Shown here one piece after another: positions 1 through 9,596 of a stretch of 64,000 nt of DNA. Source of the DNA: Prostheceraeus crozeri. Lineage: Eukaryota; Platyhelminthes; Polycladida; Euryleptidae. Positions within the stretch are counted from its first letter, which is position 1; every line of letters begins with the position of its first letter. The position numbers and the translations under genes are program-made. The notes under the pieces are model-generated. The model did not search any database, was not told where the DNA came from, and was given only the letters and a program-made list of their open reading frames with translations. Location: contig CAJQUW010014756.1 in NCBI GenBank assembly GCA_907163375.1, positions 30,001-94,000 on the forward strand, read 5' to 3'.

Positions 1-354
1 ACTGCTACCATGATGGTTAAATGCGTTAAGACGTTCAGCAATTTTTATCATATGTCTTTTAAAAAATTCTTGGGGGTGATCTACCACTTCCATTGAATAA
101 GAAGCAAAATGGAAAGAGCGACTTTCCACCTCTTCCTTTCCAAAATGACTAAACTTAATTTTCGCAACTAATCGCGCCATGATAATGCTATCAGAGAATG
201 TATTCATTAACTCTAGAAATAGAGTGCTAGCATCATCGACCACTGCTTCGATGTCGGTCTCATCTTTATGAAATTTTATCACATAATCTTGAACAGCTCC
301 TTTTAAACTTTGCCTATGAAAACGTAATGTTCCGCAGTCGTTTGAGAAAGACAT
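1..354 (-). CDS. Partial ORF, possible N-terminal module of a virus-like family B polymerase
   Basis: A minus-strand frame is open from an ATG at 354 to the left edge (about 118 codons). It has the look of the module found ahead of family B polymerases in Polinton-like elements: an alternating beta-strand pattern, a stretch like SIIMARLVAKIKFSHFGK, and an ending near ERLNAFNHHGS that recalls the 'ER...F...GSGW' region of those proteins. That link is inference from pattern only. It lies directly downstream of, and on the same strand as, the spliced exonuclease-like gene at 442-2070, so it could instead be a further exon of that gene. The gene continues outside the window. Confidence 0.35.
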   Translation of the reverse strand, partial: MSFSNDCGTLRFHRQSLKGAVQDYVIKFHKDETDIEAVVDDASTLFLELMNTFSDSIIMARLVAKIKFSHFGKEEVESRSFHFASYSMEVVDHPQEFFKRHMIKIAERLNAFNHHGSS

Positions 355-441
355 GATCGCCCTTTATCTAACCCATCCATTGCATGAAAACAACAACTCT
401 TCTCATAGTAACATTTATTGAATAATGGTAACAAGCATGCA

Positions 442-990
442 TTATAAATCAATGGTTTGAAAGAGATAAAATAGATACAGCTGGTAACTATCATACAGCG
501 AGCAATGATAACCATACAGGACTTTGGCAGTGTTGAGGTAAGGAGGAAAGAAGCATTGGTTATGAACGTAGCTACTACAACGAACAGACAAAATAGGAAC
601 ACACAAATCCTTAAAACGTTTTGTGACTTCATGATAATGTTGATTCACTCTACTATCCCAAGGTGGGAGCAAAATATCATCAATGATTAGATTGGGAAAT
701 ACTTTCCTCTCCTTACCAGGATTATTACAAAAGATGCGTATAACATTGAAAGCAGCTAACCATCGTTTAAAGTCAATAAGAAGAGCACTCTCACAAGAAA
801 AGCCATAGTCTTGCAAATATTTCAGATTAAGTCCATGAATGTGTTTTCTCGCCCATTGATCAACATTGGGATCGCAGTTGGCATGTTGATGATAGACACT
901 AACAATCTGATATGTCCAATTGTTCATAGCAATAGCACTGAGCTCCTGTACAGGTTCACCCTCACAATCCATAAAAATGATGATAGAAGC
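442..990 (-). CDS. Exon with DEDD-type exonuclease-like start (DCEG motif)
   Basis: The exon begins right after a good 3' splice site (polypyrimidine tract ending in TTTTAG at 1000-991). It reads ASIIIF then MDCEGEPVQELSAI, the pattern of the first exonuclease motif (DxE) of DnaQ/DEDD nucleases. Further on are a WARKHIHGL stretch and LPPWDSRVNQHYHE. A His/Asp-containing segment, CCFHAMDGLD, lies just downstream at about 380-350 in another frame. That could be the third exonuclease motif after a further intron or a lesion. The family is not one I can name. Exon structure and position suggest one gene with 1055-1890 on the same strand. The nuclease assignment is inference. Confidence 0.45.
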   Translation of the reverse strand, partial: ASIIIFMDCEGEPVQELSAIAMNNWTYQIVSVYHQHANCDPNVDQWARKHIHGLNLKYLQDYGFSCESALLIDFKRWLAAFNVIRIFCNNPGKERKVFPNLIIDDILLPPWDSRVNQHYHEVTKRFKDLCVPILSVRCSSYVHNQCFFPPYLNTAKVLYGYHCSLYDSYQLYLFYLFQTIDL

Positions 991-1053
991 CTAAAACGGA
1001 AATTTACACATCTAAGGAAACGTTCTATAACATATTACAAAATGAAGAATTAC
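991..1053 (-). other. Short intron (63 bp)
   Basis: On the minus strand GT at 1053-1052 follows the RING-like exon, and AG at 992-991 precedes the DCEG exon. The length fits other short introns of compact invertebrate genes and matches the 68-bp intron upstream at 1891-1958. Confidence 0.5.
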
Positions 1054-1054
1054 A

Positions 1055-1890
1055 TCGATGCTTTCACGACAAAATACACAAATGATATGATGGCAACGAA
1101 GAAGTAAAATGTATCTAATAAGACCACGTCTACGACACTCAAAGCACATAAGCGAATTGTCATAGGGTAGAGTTAGGAAAGGACTAGCAATTCTCCTTCT
1201 TTGATTTGCGTTTTGATGTAGCATTCTTCTCCGACTTGCGCTTCGTACCACTGCTGTTAAGGATTTGATCAATTATGTCGTCCACGTTGGGTGGTTTCGG
1301 AATATATAGGATGGATTCCATATGCATGGAGAGAGAGGCTATTTTATTATCCTTGTGTCTACCATAATATATAGCCCATTCACTTTGAAAAGGATATCCC
1401 AAGTACCTTCTCCGAGCTCATCACATCTGATGGGTATTGAATGATCTCCCTCCTTCTTATAGTAAGTACACCAATGTGATACCGGTAGGCAAATGTGATT
1501 ACCATCCCAAATCTTTCTATAGGGAGTATCCTTGTCATCTCTCGCCTTCCACTCTTGAGCAAGAGGAGTAGGAATGTCCATATTTAATGTCACGTACTCC
1601 TCAATAATATCAAGTTGGTGGCGAATGTACGGACTCACGGGGATCAGTATGTAGTCCCCATACTGATTGTGCATTATCTTGACATCCGTGGAAGGGAGCA
1701 TTCCCGTTTGGAGTACTACGCTATGATCATCATAACGCAAGGCTTGTTTAAATTTACGCTGTAGCGGTGTAGGATTATGTACCTTGGATGTTTCTTCCAC
1801 TGGCCTCAGTTGTAGATGATCTGACCGTAGCGAACCTTGTAACGTTTGACCGCCATTTTGTCCTACTAGTGCAGCAGATGGAGTAGATGC
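1055..1890 (-). CDS. Coding exon(s) of an unrecognised protein with a half-RING cysteine cluster
   Basis: The minus-strand exon starts at 1890 after an acceptor (TTTTCATTTTCAG) and is open over about 180 codons. Its segments include PLQRKFKQALRYDDHSVVLQ and DGNHICLPVSHWCTYYKKEG. Further on are a basic stretch (GTKRKSEKNATSKRKSKKE) and CFEC, 13 residues, then CHHIICVFC. The spacing C-x2-C-x13-C-x-H-x2-C-x2-C is the first half of a RING finger. The reading frame shifts at least once between about 1400 and 1180, so either small introns are missed or the copy is damaged. I do not recognise the family. Together with the exonuclease-like exon it may be a host gene or an intron-bearing transposon gene. 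Confidence 0.45.
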
Positions 1891-1958
1891 CTGAAAATGA
1901 AAAAAGATTGTATTAAGTTTACGTTCAAGGGAGGAGAGGGAGGGAAGTAGCGACTTAC
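1891..1958 (-). other. First intron (68 bp) directly after the start codon
   Basis: On the minus strand an ATG at 1961-1959 is followed at once by GTAAGT (1958-1953). The matching acceptor AG is at 1892-1891. Splicing would join the ATG to GCA TCT ACT CCA, giving MASTPSAALVGQ, which is open into the long exon. That fit supports both the intron and the start. Confidence 0.55.
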
Positions 1959-2060
1959 CATTTTAGTTGGATAATAGAACAGGGAACTAGAGAGAGAAAA
2001 TGTGCGTCCGTCACTCGTGTGATTCAACGATGGAATGATTCTCACTGTGGAAGGCTCGCT

Positions 2061-2070
2061 ATTTATAAAG
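2061..2070 (-). promoter_or_regulatory. TATA box of the minus-strand gene
   Basis: CTTTATAAAT on the minus strand lies about 100 bp upstream of the proposed ATG at 1961. Two ATTGG/CCAAT-type boxes lie further upstream at about 2086-2105. A transcript start near 2035-2040 would be expected. Confidence 0.45.
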
Positions 2071-2109
2071 AAATGCTTGATTCTCATTGGATGATGATCC
2101 TCATTGGAC

Positions 2110-2640
2110 AATAACATCAAGTTGATTCCAAATCTGGCATCCGTTTACCAATCCGATAGTTCGTTTTGAAGCTACAGCCCAAAACGTCCCAAATTCTAAC
2201 TCTGTCGTTTTTCACCAATGTCCCAAAATCTTAAATGGCGTCTCACATGTAAACGAAGGCAGATACGAACAAGCCGATTCTTTCACTGAATTTGTCTCAC
2301 TCTTAGCTTTCAAACGAGCTATCGCACGACAAAATCCGTCCACTGGAAGCAAGCTGTCCAGGGGGGGGGGACGTCAGCCGAAAATTTTTTCTCTCCGATT
2401 TCGCTGGAAACATCCTTCCTAACCCAAAATTTCACGTAGATTCCGAATCTGGCCTCCGTTTTCTCATCCGATGCTTCGTTTGGGCGCTACACACCAAAAC
2501 GTCCCAAATTCTAACTCTGTCGTTTTTCGAAAAATGTTGAAAATTTTTTCTCACCGATTGCCTTGAAACTCACCCTACCGATGCAGAATTTCACGCTGAA
2601 TCCGAATCTGACCTCCGTTTTCTCATCCGACCACTCCTTC
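2110..2640. repeat. Degenerate ~162-bp tandem satellite units
   Basis: The segment around GATTCCGAATCTGGCCTCCG occurs near 2112, 2434 and 2597 (spacings about 322 and 163). Each is followed by CCAAAACGTCCCAAATTC or by ATCCGA-type text. The spacing suggests a unit of about 161-163 bp with one unit lost or diverged. No gene is visible here. Confidence 0.5.
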
Positions 2641-2985
2641 CACTCGAAACAACCCATTTTACAACCCAACATTCAGCAGATTGCACCAAAAACATCACAC
2701 ACTATAGCCTCAAGACTAATCCTGGCGGTCGCCCACGTCAACCTAGACGGTCGCCCACGTCAACCAGGCGGTCGGACCAACTCACCCGAGTCTCACACTC
2801 TGTCGTTGCAGAGGGGGGGGGACGTCAGCGAACATGTTGTGAACGTGGACCCACCTGGCCGGCACACCACGACAGACCACAACCTCTGTCGTTCCAGAGG
2901 GGGGGGGACTCAGACACGAAGCACCACGGCGGCCGACCACGACACTCTGCCGTGCCAGAGGGGGGGGACGCAGCGATGGCCGCCA
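2350..2985. repeat. G-run repeats (7-12 G) with a shared flank
   Basis: Four runs of G, at about 2359, 2812, 2899 and 2959, share the context CCAGAGGGGGG followed by GAC(G)TCAG-like text. The last three are about 60-90 bp apart, as in a decayed tandem array. Between about 2728 and 2775 there is also a 21-22-bp direct repeat built on GGTCGCCCACGTCAACC. The function is unknown. Confidence 0.5.
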
Positions 2986-3017
2986 TCTTGCGCGGTCCAG
3001 AAGTGGAGTTTTGCTTA

Positions 3018-3890
3018 CTACTTAGATAAGTTGTCCGTGCCTGGTAAGTGAGACACATCATAATTTTGTTTCCCATCATACAGACTGAACATGTAAGTAT
3101 AACCCCGAAGGTCTTCTACAGCTGGACAATTCACAAACAGCTTTATTCCGAACCGTGATCTCTTTGTTTTTATGTATTGTCGAAAGTGTAGTCTTCCTTT
3201 GAAGAGAAGCAGACACTCGTCAATAACGTAATCTTGACCAACTTCGACGATATTTTTACACCTCTCCATTACCAGAGAGAAAAAAGTTCTCAGCCGACTC
3301 TGAGGATCTCTCTCATCTACATCTTCTGGCAAAGAGAAACGCAGAAATTTCAGGATGCTAAGGAAACGATTACGGCTCATAACTTATTTACAAAAGACAG
3401 AAGGTCCACTGGTTAGAACGTTTTTTGACCAATACATGTTATAAGATGGCTTGTGAATGATGCCAGTAAGGAATAGTAATGAAATAAAACAATGCAGTTC
3501 ATCAGTATGTAGCGGACGCCAGATAATATTGAAAATCTTGTCATTTTTCGTTGGATTCATTCTGAAAAATAATTCGGCCCGACGATTCGCACACTGTGTA
3601 AGAAAAGACATCACGTCGTTGTCAAAGAAATATTTATAAAAGTCAACAGGGTTTTGAAGAAGGTTACAGTCAAATGCTGGGTTTAGACCTGCAGGTTCTC
3701 CTGAAAATGTTCGGCGAGGATTTTGGCGGGTTTCAGAAAATGGAACAACTAAAACTTCCCACTCATCATACATTTGTGGTCCGGGTATGCTTTCATCACT
3801 ATCTGACATATCGGACAAATCGTCTTCTGATGATGTAATCATTTCACTTTCTGGATCGAAATCAGGATCAGATTCATTGTCATTATCCAT
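3018..3890 (-). pseudogene. piggyBac transposase, N-terminal half
   Basis: The frame starts at 3890 with an acidic N-terminus (DNDNESDPDFDPESEM). It continues through the piggyBac core to VIDECLLLFKGRLHFRQYIK and RSRFGIKLF, the region of the first catalytic aspartate. One in-frame TAA lies at about 3384-3386, between KNVLTSGPSVFCK and VMSRNRFL. The frame ends at 3018, so the later catalytic aspartates and the cysteine-rich C-terminus are absent. About 290 of the usual 550-600 residues remain. This is an inactive 3'-truncated copy, and the family call is firm. Confidence 0.9.
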
Positions 3891-4152
3891 TTAGGTGCAA
3901 CTCAAGCGCTGTCTTTTGCGGAATCTGCGACGATCAAATAAGGCAATGTGATCTTTGCATTGTACATTGATTTGATAAGACGCGTTTCAACTAAAAGCCA
4001 TGCGCACACCCGTCGTTGGCTACTGCTATCACGCGACTGATGCGTGCGCATTGATGACGTTCATCGTCGTTCACGTTCATTTCCAATCATAAGAATGAGC
4101 TGATACCATGCTTCTAAATCGTGATAACTCAAGAATGATAAATATATATGCA

Positions 4153-4219
4153 CAGTACGTACGCACGTACGTAGTGGTAATGCATTACGTATATTGGCTA
4201 CGTACGCGCGTACGTACTG
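4153..4219. repeat. Subterminal 22-bp inverted repeat of the piggyBac end
   Basis: Arms at 4153-4174 and 4198-4219 are reverse complements with one mismatch, rich in ACGTACG, and separated by 23 bp. They lie 12 bp inside the TTAA-flanked terminus. They may be a transposase binding site, since several piggyBac elements need internal repeats. That role is inference. Confidence 0.85.
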
Positions 4220-4441
4220 GGGTGGAAGGGGTTAATGAAACAAAATATCATTGGCTTGAATTGAAGTTTGTCCCATTTTTTTCTCAGGTATGATGCAATA
4301 TCTCGCTTTCTATGTATTACCATTCAACACATTAGAGAATGGAGAAAGATCTATGGTGGTCAAATTTTAAATTTTGATATCGATACAACTGTCACAATTG
4401 CTCTTACAAATTGAACATAAACGTGAACTGAAATCCAGCTT

Positions 4442-5475
4442 TTGCAAAATAAAATGGCACACGATCAGTTTACCAGAGGTATCGCTATTGGAATGATTCG
4501 TTGTGGTAGAAGTTGTGCGAGTGTTGCCGAAGAGCTGCAACTATCGGGAGTCGTCGTTTGGAGGTGGTGGTGTCGATGGAAAGCAGAAGGAGATGTTAAA
4601 AAGAAGAAGGGATCTGGTCGACCAAGAAAGTCTGCAGGATAGACAGACGCACGTCTATAGTTTTAGCTGCAAAGAGGAATAGATTTGTGTCAGTCCCAAA
4701 GCTAGTCGTACATTGGAAGAGTGCCTCAAATATAGACTGTAGCGTTCGAACGGCTTACCGAAGATTGCGAGAAGCTGGAATTCAATCGCGACGACCAGCT
4801 GTCCTAATTCCATTGAGTTTTGAGCACCGCAGAAGACGAGCTGCCTGGTGTGATGCCCATCGCTCATGGAATGACCATCACTGGCAGAAAGTCTTGTGGA
4901 CCGATGAATCGAGATTCACTCTGAATTTCAATGACGGTCATACCAGAGTGCATCGTCTTCGAGGTGAACGCTTTGCCCCATGCTGTATTAAAAGAACACG
5001 ACAGATATGATGGTGGAAGTGTTATGCTGTGGGGTGACATTTGGCATGGCGGACGAACGACAACGCTCATCATCAAAGGCACGTTGACTGGAGAGAGGTA
5101 TCTCAATGAAATTGTGCTTCCTATTGTTGCCCCAGTGGTCAGGATGGAGGATCTTGTCTTCCAAGACGACAACGCAAGACCACATCGCTCCTCGGCTGTC
5201 ATTGCCACTGTTTTTATGAGATTGAACATTCAAACCCTTGACTGGCCTGCACGCTCACCTGACTTGTCCCCCATTGAACAAGTCTGGGACGAGCTTGGGC
5301 GGCGAGTGAGAGACCGCTCTTCACTTCCACCAGTGTCCCTGAAGATTTCCTTCTGAAAGACTGACAGAGCAGTGGCTTCTCCTTGAAACATCCTTCATTC
5401 AGAGACTTTGTGAATCCGTGCCACCTCGGATTACTGAATGTATTGGAGCTAGGGGGGGGACACGCGCTATTAAAG
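4442..5475 (+). pseudogene. Tc1-like transposase (DD34E), frame-shifted
   Basis: The N-terminal helix-turn-helix (MAHDQFTRGIAIGMIRCG, then SGVVVWRWWCRW) is in one frame from 4442. A second frame from about 4690 carries RTAYRRLREAGIQSRRP and the first catalytic block LWTDESRFTL. The first frame resumes near 4985 with VMLWGDIWHGG, FQDDNARPHRS (second aspartate) and ARSPDLSPIEQVWD (glutamate). A last shift near 5350 leads to ETSFIQRLCESVPPRITECI then ARGGHAR, the usual Tc1 C-terminus, ending near 5475. At least three frameshifts make it dead. Clear inverted ends were not found. A weak GTCACAAT match lies at about 4391 and 5526. Confidence 0.9.
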
Positions 5476-5586
5476 TTGAATCTGCTATATGCGTTGTTTT
5501 TCTGTGCTAGCGACTTGGTGAAGATTGTGACTAAATTATCAAGGTATCATACATACTTGTATATATACCAGTCAAAAAGAAAGAAG

Positions 5587-6958
5587 TTAAAATGAATGTT
5601 TCAAAAATTTTGTTAATGAGTCAATTTTCCTGATATCTTGTTCTACTAAAGTACAAGCCTTTTGATTTGTAAGATTCAACTTTTTTAAGGAACACATGTT
5701 TAGTAAGGCAATTGTCGGGAGGCGAGGCGTTGTTGTAGGATACGGTGTGAGTCGCCTAGATGTGTAATGAAATCGATTATCAATGTTGTGGTGAGATGAT
5801 AAGCGTTTCTCTAGTGATTGTAAAGAGATAGGTGGGTCAATATCACCCCAATTTGTGCGTTTTATAATTTTGATTCTCTGCAAAAGGTATGTTGGGCATT
5901 TTAGTGAATTACTTGCATGGTTAGTGTTGTTTGTTGTCTTTGAAGTTTACGCAGCTGTATTTCTTAGGTTCCGATTTGACTGGAAAATTGGCAGTTGCAT
6001 GTACGTCTGAACAGAAAGAGCAGATTTCGATATTTTTCATACATTTTGACTTAACGTGACCAAATCTATTGCAGTTGGTACAACGGATGACATGGATTCG
6101 ATCATTCACGGTACATGCTTTTGCTCCTATCCGTATCTTGTTTCCGTGACTCATGATTTCTCTTCGGACTGTTGGAGTGACCCTAATAACTACACTATTG
6201 AAATCATGGTTGGTGTAGCAGAAAAGAATCTCAACAGAGGAGTCATTCTGAATATCACTAAGCCAGAAGTTGGCCGAGCAAATTTCATCCATTAGAGAGT
6301 CTCGAGATACATGTTTGGGTACATCGGAAATTGTCATTTTAGATAGAAGCATTGGTCTACTACGAGTCTCATAGCTCAACTTTTCATGGACAGTAGAGGC
6401 AATTTCCTGTACATCATCACATGCTTCAAATTTAGCCTTAATATCACCGTCTTTGCCCCTGAAACAATTGATAAGTGTAGCATGGACATCAATGTTATGG
6501 AGAACTCGGCTTATATCGCTTTCAATTGTGGCACAATTTTTCGATTCATCCACATTTTTAATTAGTACAGTGGAATATTGTTTTTCTTTCTTCACAAGTT
6601 GGAAAACGAGTGGAGATATTCAAAGGATTGTGATTGGGGCAAGGTAGTGGAGTTTCGTTTACTGGTTGAATTGTTTGAATACATGGCTGATTAGAGTTTG
6701 GAGGCACTATTGTTGATTTGGATATTTTATCGTGTGTAGAAATTGCAGGACAGGGATAAGTAGATTTATGATAGCATTTTTCACATTACCAACACAACTT
6801 TGGATCTCTTGAAAATGAGCACTCGATATTTGACGCTTAGTCGAAAAGAGTCTTTGGGTGATTTTCATTATGGAGTCCAGGGAACTCGTAATATCATCAA
6901 TATTGATGCCATCAGATTCAGTGGATTGATTTTGGCCAAGGGATAGTGTGTCAACCAT
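5587..6958 (-). pseudogene. LINE ORF1 (Gag-like zinc-knuckle protein)
   Basis: On the minus strand, fragments run from an N-terminal helical part (6958-6707) into a 224-residue frame (6595-5921). That frame ends in zinc knuckles: CTNCNRFGHVKSKC, then CSFCSDVHATANFP, then a third spread over a frameshift near 5921 (SCVNFKDN ... LKCP). This is the RNA-binding ORF1 of Jockey/CR1-like non-LTR retrotransposons, which packages element RNA. Its own ORF2 would lie to the left, where the Tc1 copy now sits. None is recognisable, so the copy is truncated. At least two frame breaks are visible. Confidence 0.75.
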
Positions 6959-7063
6959 AGAAGTAGATAATAGTATTTCTTCTATGGTATCTTTCTATGG
7001 TGTCAACAGATAGTGTGTCGTCCAACTTAATGGTCAGCAGATGTCAATGGTATCGATGAAGAT

Positions 7064-7142
7064 ATATTACCTTTCAAATGACAGCCTAAATCGTCGGCGC
7101 GTAGCGCCAGACGATTTAGGCTGATCATTTGAAAGGTAATAT
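7064..7142. repeat. Near-perfect 79-bp hairpin, MITE-like
   Basis: The arms are almost exact reverse complements (ATATTACCTTTCAAATGA ... outward, with CAGCCTAAATCGTC inside), and only about 3 bp remain unpaired at the tip (GGCGC-GTA-GCGCC). No coding frame fits it. It may be the palindromic core of a foldback element. Confidence 0.85.
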
Positions 7143-8100
7143 AATATGCATTGTTACTGAACAAAAAGTCTATGACATCAAAGATCCAAGATTTTGATCT
7201 ATAAATGACCAAAATCTATGATGATTTTCTACATAACCCATGCAGCTCAGAACATTAAAGTTTGTCAAACTTGAGATATCTACCCATAGGAACCCCCTCA
7301 ATTCCATTTTCACTGAGAACGCGAAGATGGAATGTAAAATGATCCTACCTCAATGGTAGTGCATAGAAAATTAGACGGCCTTAATCATGCAATTAAGGCC
7401 GTCTAATTTGGAATTGTAGATATATAAACGACTTTCATAGAAAAATGACAAGTGAAATATCGGATGACAACCCTACTTAGTCAGTAACAATGCATGTATG
7501 GTCCCCGAGGTATATGCTTCGAGGAAAGACTTGATAGTTTGAAAAATGCAATTTATGAAGATATCCCAGAAAACACTCTAAACTTGGCCAAAAAATGAAA
7601 AGAATGATTAAGCAATAGAAATCCAATAATACTGTAATGATAAAACGAATATAAATGGGAAAAGATCCGAAACACGAGAACGCGTACAATTCAGGAACGA
7701 TTACATTCAAAATCAGATTGGCAGTATTCCAAATCACAAACTAGCACTTTAAACGAAGAAAAACCGTCAACCAGCAGTAAAATAACACCAGAAAGTTTCT
7801 CAAAGTAGATATCCAACACGGAGCACCAGTTAAGACCCAACCGCTTCGTCTGGCGACAGAGAGAGAGACGCACATTTTCACACTTTGAATGGAAATTGTT
7901 CTTATACACAGACTTATCATAGGCATACAAAATTTTTCAGAATGTCATCAGCTCAACATGCCAATATTCATGTCTGCAGTGAAGCAATAATACATTTATG
8001 TTCATCACAAAAAAATAAAAGGAAAGTAATAGAGAAGTTAAGCTAGCTTCATTAAAAAGAAAAAATGAAAACTATAAATTCTTCAATGCTGTTTGATTAA
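7143..8100. other. No gene seen apart from the 7368 hairpin
   Basis: The open frames here are short, overlap on both strands and have no recognisable motif. The stretch separates the LINE ORF1 fragment from the next LINE's 3' end. Confidence 0.5.
7368..7409. repeat. Perfect 18-bp inverted repeat
   Basis: AAATTAGACGGCCTTAAT at 7368-7385 is matched exactly in reverse complement at 7392-7409 with a 6-bp loop. It resembles the hairpin 230 bp upstream in form but not in sequence. Confidence 0.85.
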
Positions 8101-9569
8101 TTAAAGCACAACATTTTGGAAAAATGAATTCATTCGCCGCGTTGTTTTAGAGTGAGGCTGGATAAATCTGCTGACACGACAAGATTTCTCTGGACACATT
8201 GGGTGCAAGGGATGAGAACTACTGTAGGCAACAGTTAGGAAGAATTTCATCGCTGCTTCATCTCGTTGCCTTCTCAAGTCCAAAAATTGTTCACAGCTGC
8301 AGTCACTAGAACCTAATAAGGCTAATAATAAGGCGATCAGCACGTCACTGTATTTTGTCGAGAGTCATTTGATCACTATTTGGGAGTCCTATCATAAGAG
8401 GGCCACAATACTCAATTACGCATGAGTCCATTATACACAGCTACCATTTGAGGACGGTCCAAAACTGGCTTCAAGACTCGCAGTGCGTAGAAACGTTGGG
8501 ATGCACATTTGCTTATATACCTGATCTGCCTTGTCTACTTCAGAACGGAGGTTAAATATATCCCAAGAATTTTCATTTCTGTTACTTTGGACACACATTG
8601 AATGGTGGGAATAGCAGTTTGAGTGGATTTCGGCATCCACAGTAGTTTACTTTTTGCAAAATTCAATCGCAACCCGACAGAGGAGGACCAACTTGGCATG
8701 TTTTGATGTTCCACCAGATGGGAGTCATGAAACTCATCAGCTATGGGAACAACCTATGTACAGTCATCAATATACTTTACAATTGTGTTGCGACTACACT
8801 TGGGACGCAAGGAGCTGACAGTGACAACCACGATAAAAAGATAGGCCGAAACACTGATCCTTGTGGTACACCAGATCTCACTTCGTTCTGACAGCTAAAA
8901 GAATTGACTATTCTAACCGTTTGTTTGCGCCCGCGATGGTAGTCTTCAATCAGCCTGACAAATATGCACGGAAGGTTGTGCTGAAACAGTGATCTGATAA
9001 TAACGTCATGTTGAAAGCCTTACTAAAGTCGCAGGCAATAGCGGCAACTCTAGTGATTTTGCTGTCTTCAATGGTTTTAGTTATTGCATCGTGGATGCAA
9101 ATCAGAGCAGAATTAGTTGAAGACATCGGAATATTGCCAAATTGTAGACGACCAAATGCTTCTCTAAGTTGATCCGATATCCCTGTTTCATGTATTACTT
9201 TCTCACATGCCTTTGAAAGTGGTGGGAGGAGAGAAATGGCCCAGACGCAACTCATATTTAGACACCGGAAGTGACTTCGGAACGGGAATAATTGCAGCCT
9301 GTTTCCAACTCGTTGGGTATTGAGGTCGTCGAATTCATAACTTGACTATGTGCGTAAGGGGAGCTGCTGTTATGTCGGCCGTCTTCTTATAGACTTTGTT
9401 TTTGATGTTCTCGTAACCTGGAACTTTGTTGGATTTCATTGATAAAATCAGACGACGGATTATGTTGATGCTAAATGTTGGTGTCCACAGACCATTTTGA
9501 TCACTGAACTCTGCCTCTGCTGGCATTAGTGGATGAGGACGCTGAGCCTGGTGGAATAGAAACAAAGAA
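8101..9569 (-). pseudogene. LINE ORF2, reverse transcriptase and C-terminal part
   Basis: Read on the minus strand the order is conserved: MKSNKVPGYENIKNKVYKKT, ISLLPPLSKACEKVI, IACDFSKAF (motif A), GVPQGSVFGP-like text, and the catalytic KYIDDCTVV near 8780-8750. The C-terminal tail is CSCEQFLDLRRQRDEA then SSHPLHPMCPEKS. These are typical of Jockey-like LINEs. Several frame breaks interrupt it. The gene continues on the far side of the 9574-12715 insertion with its endonuclease part at 12720-13525. Confidence 0.85.
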
Positions 9570-9596
9570 TTAACCCATTAAACGCGGTGGAATATA

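Larger units (their letters stand above)
3018..4231 (-). mobile_element. piggyBac element, 5' end intact, 3' end missing
   Basis: The 5' end on the minus strand is at 4231, beginning CCCCTTCCACCCC directly beside a TTAA at 4232-4235, the piggyBac target. The transposase start lies 340 bp inside. No matching 3' end is visible near 3018, where the sequence passes into the G-run satellite region. Confidence 0.85.

Noticed and set aside
2563-3051. 162-codon plus-strand gene
   Set aside because: It runs through the satellite and G-run repeats and is a by-product of GC-rich repeat text.
4442-5475. Active Tc1 transposase
   Set aside because: At least three frameshifts separate the catalytic blocks.
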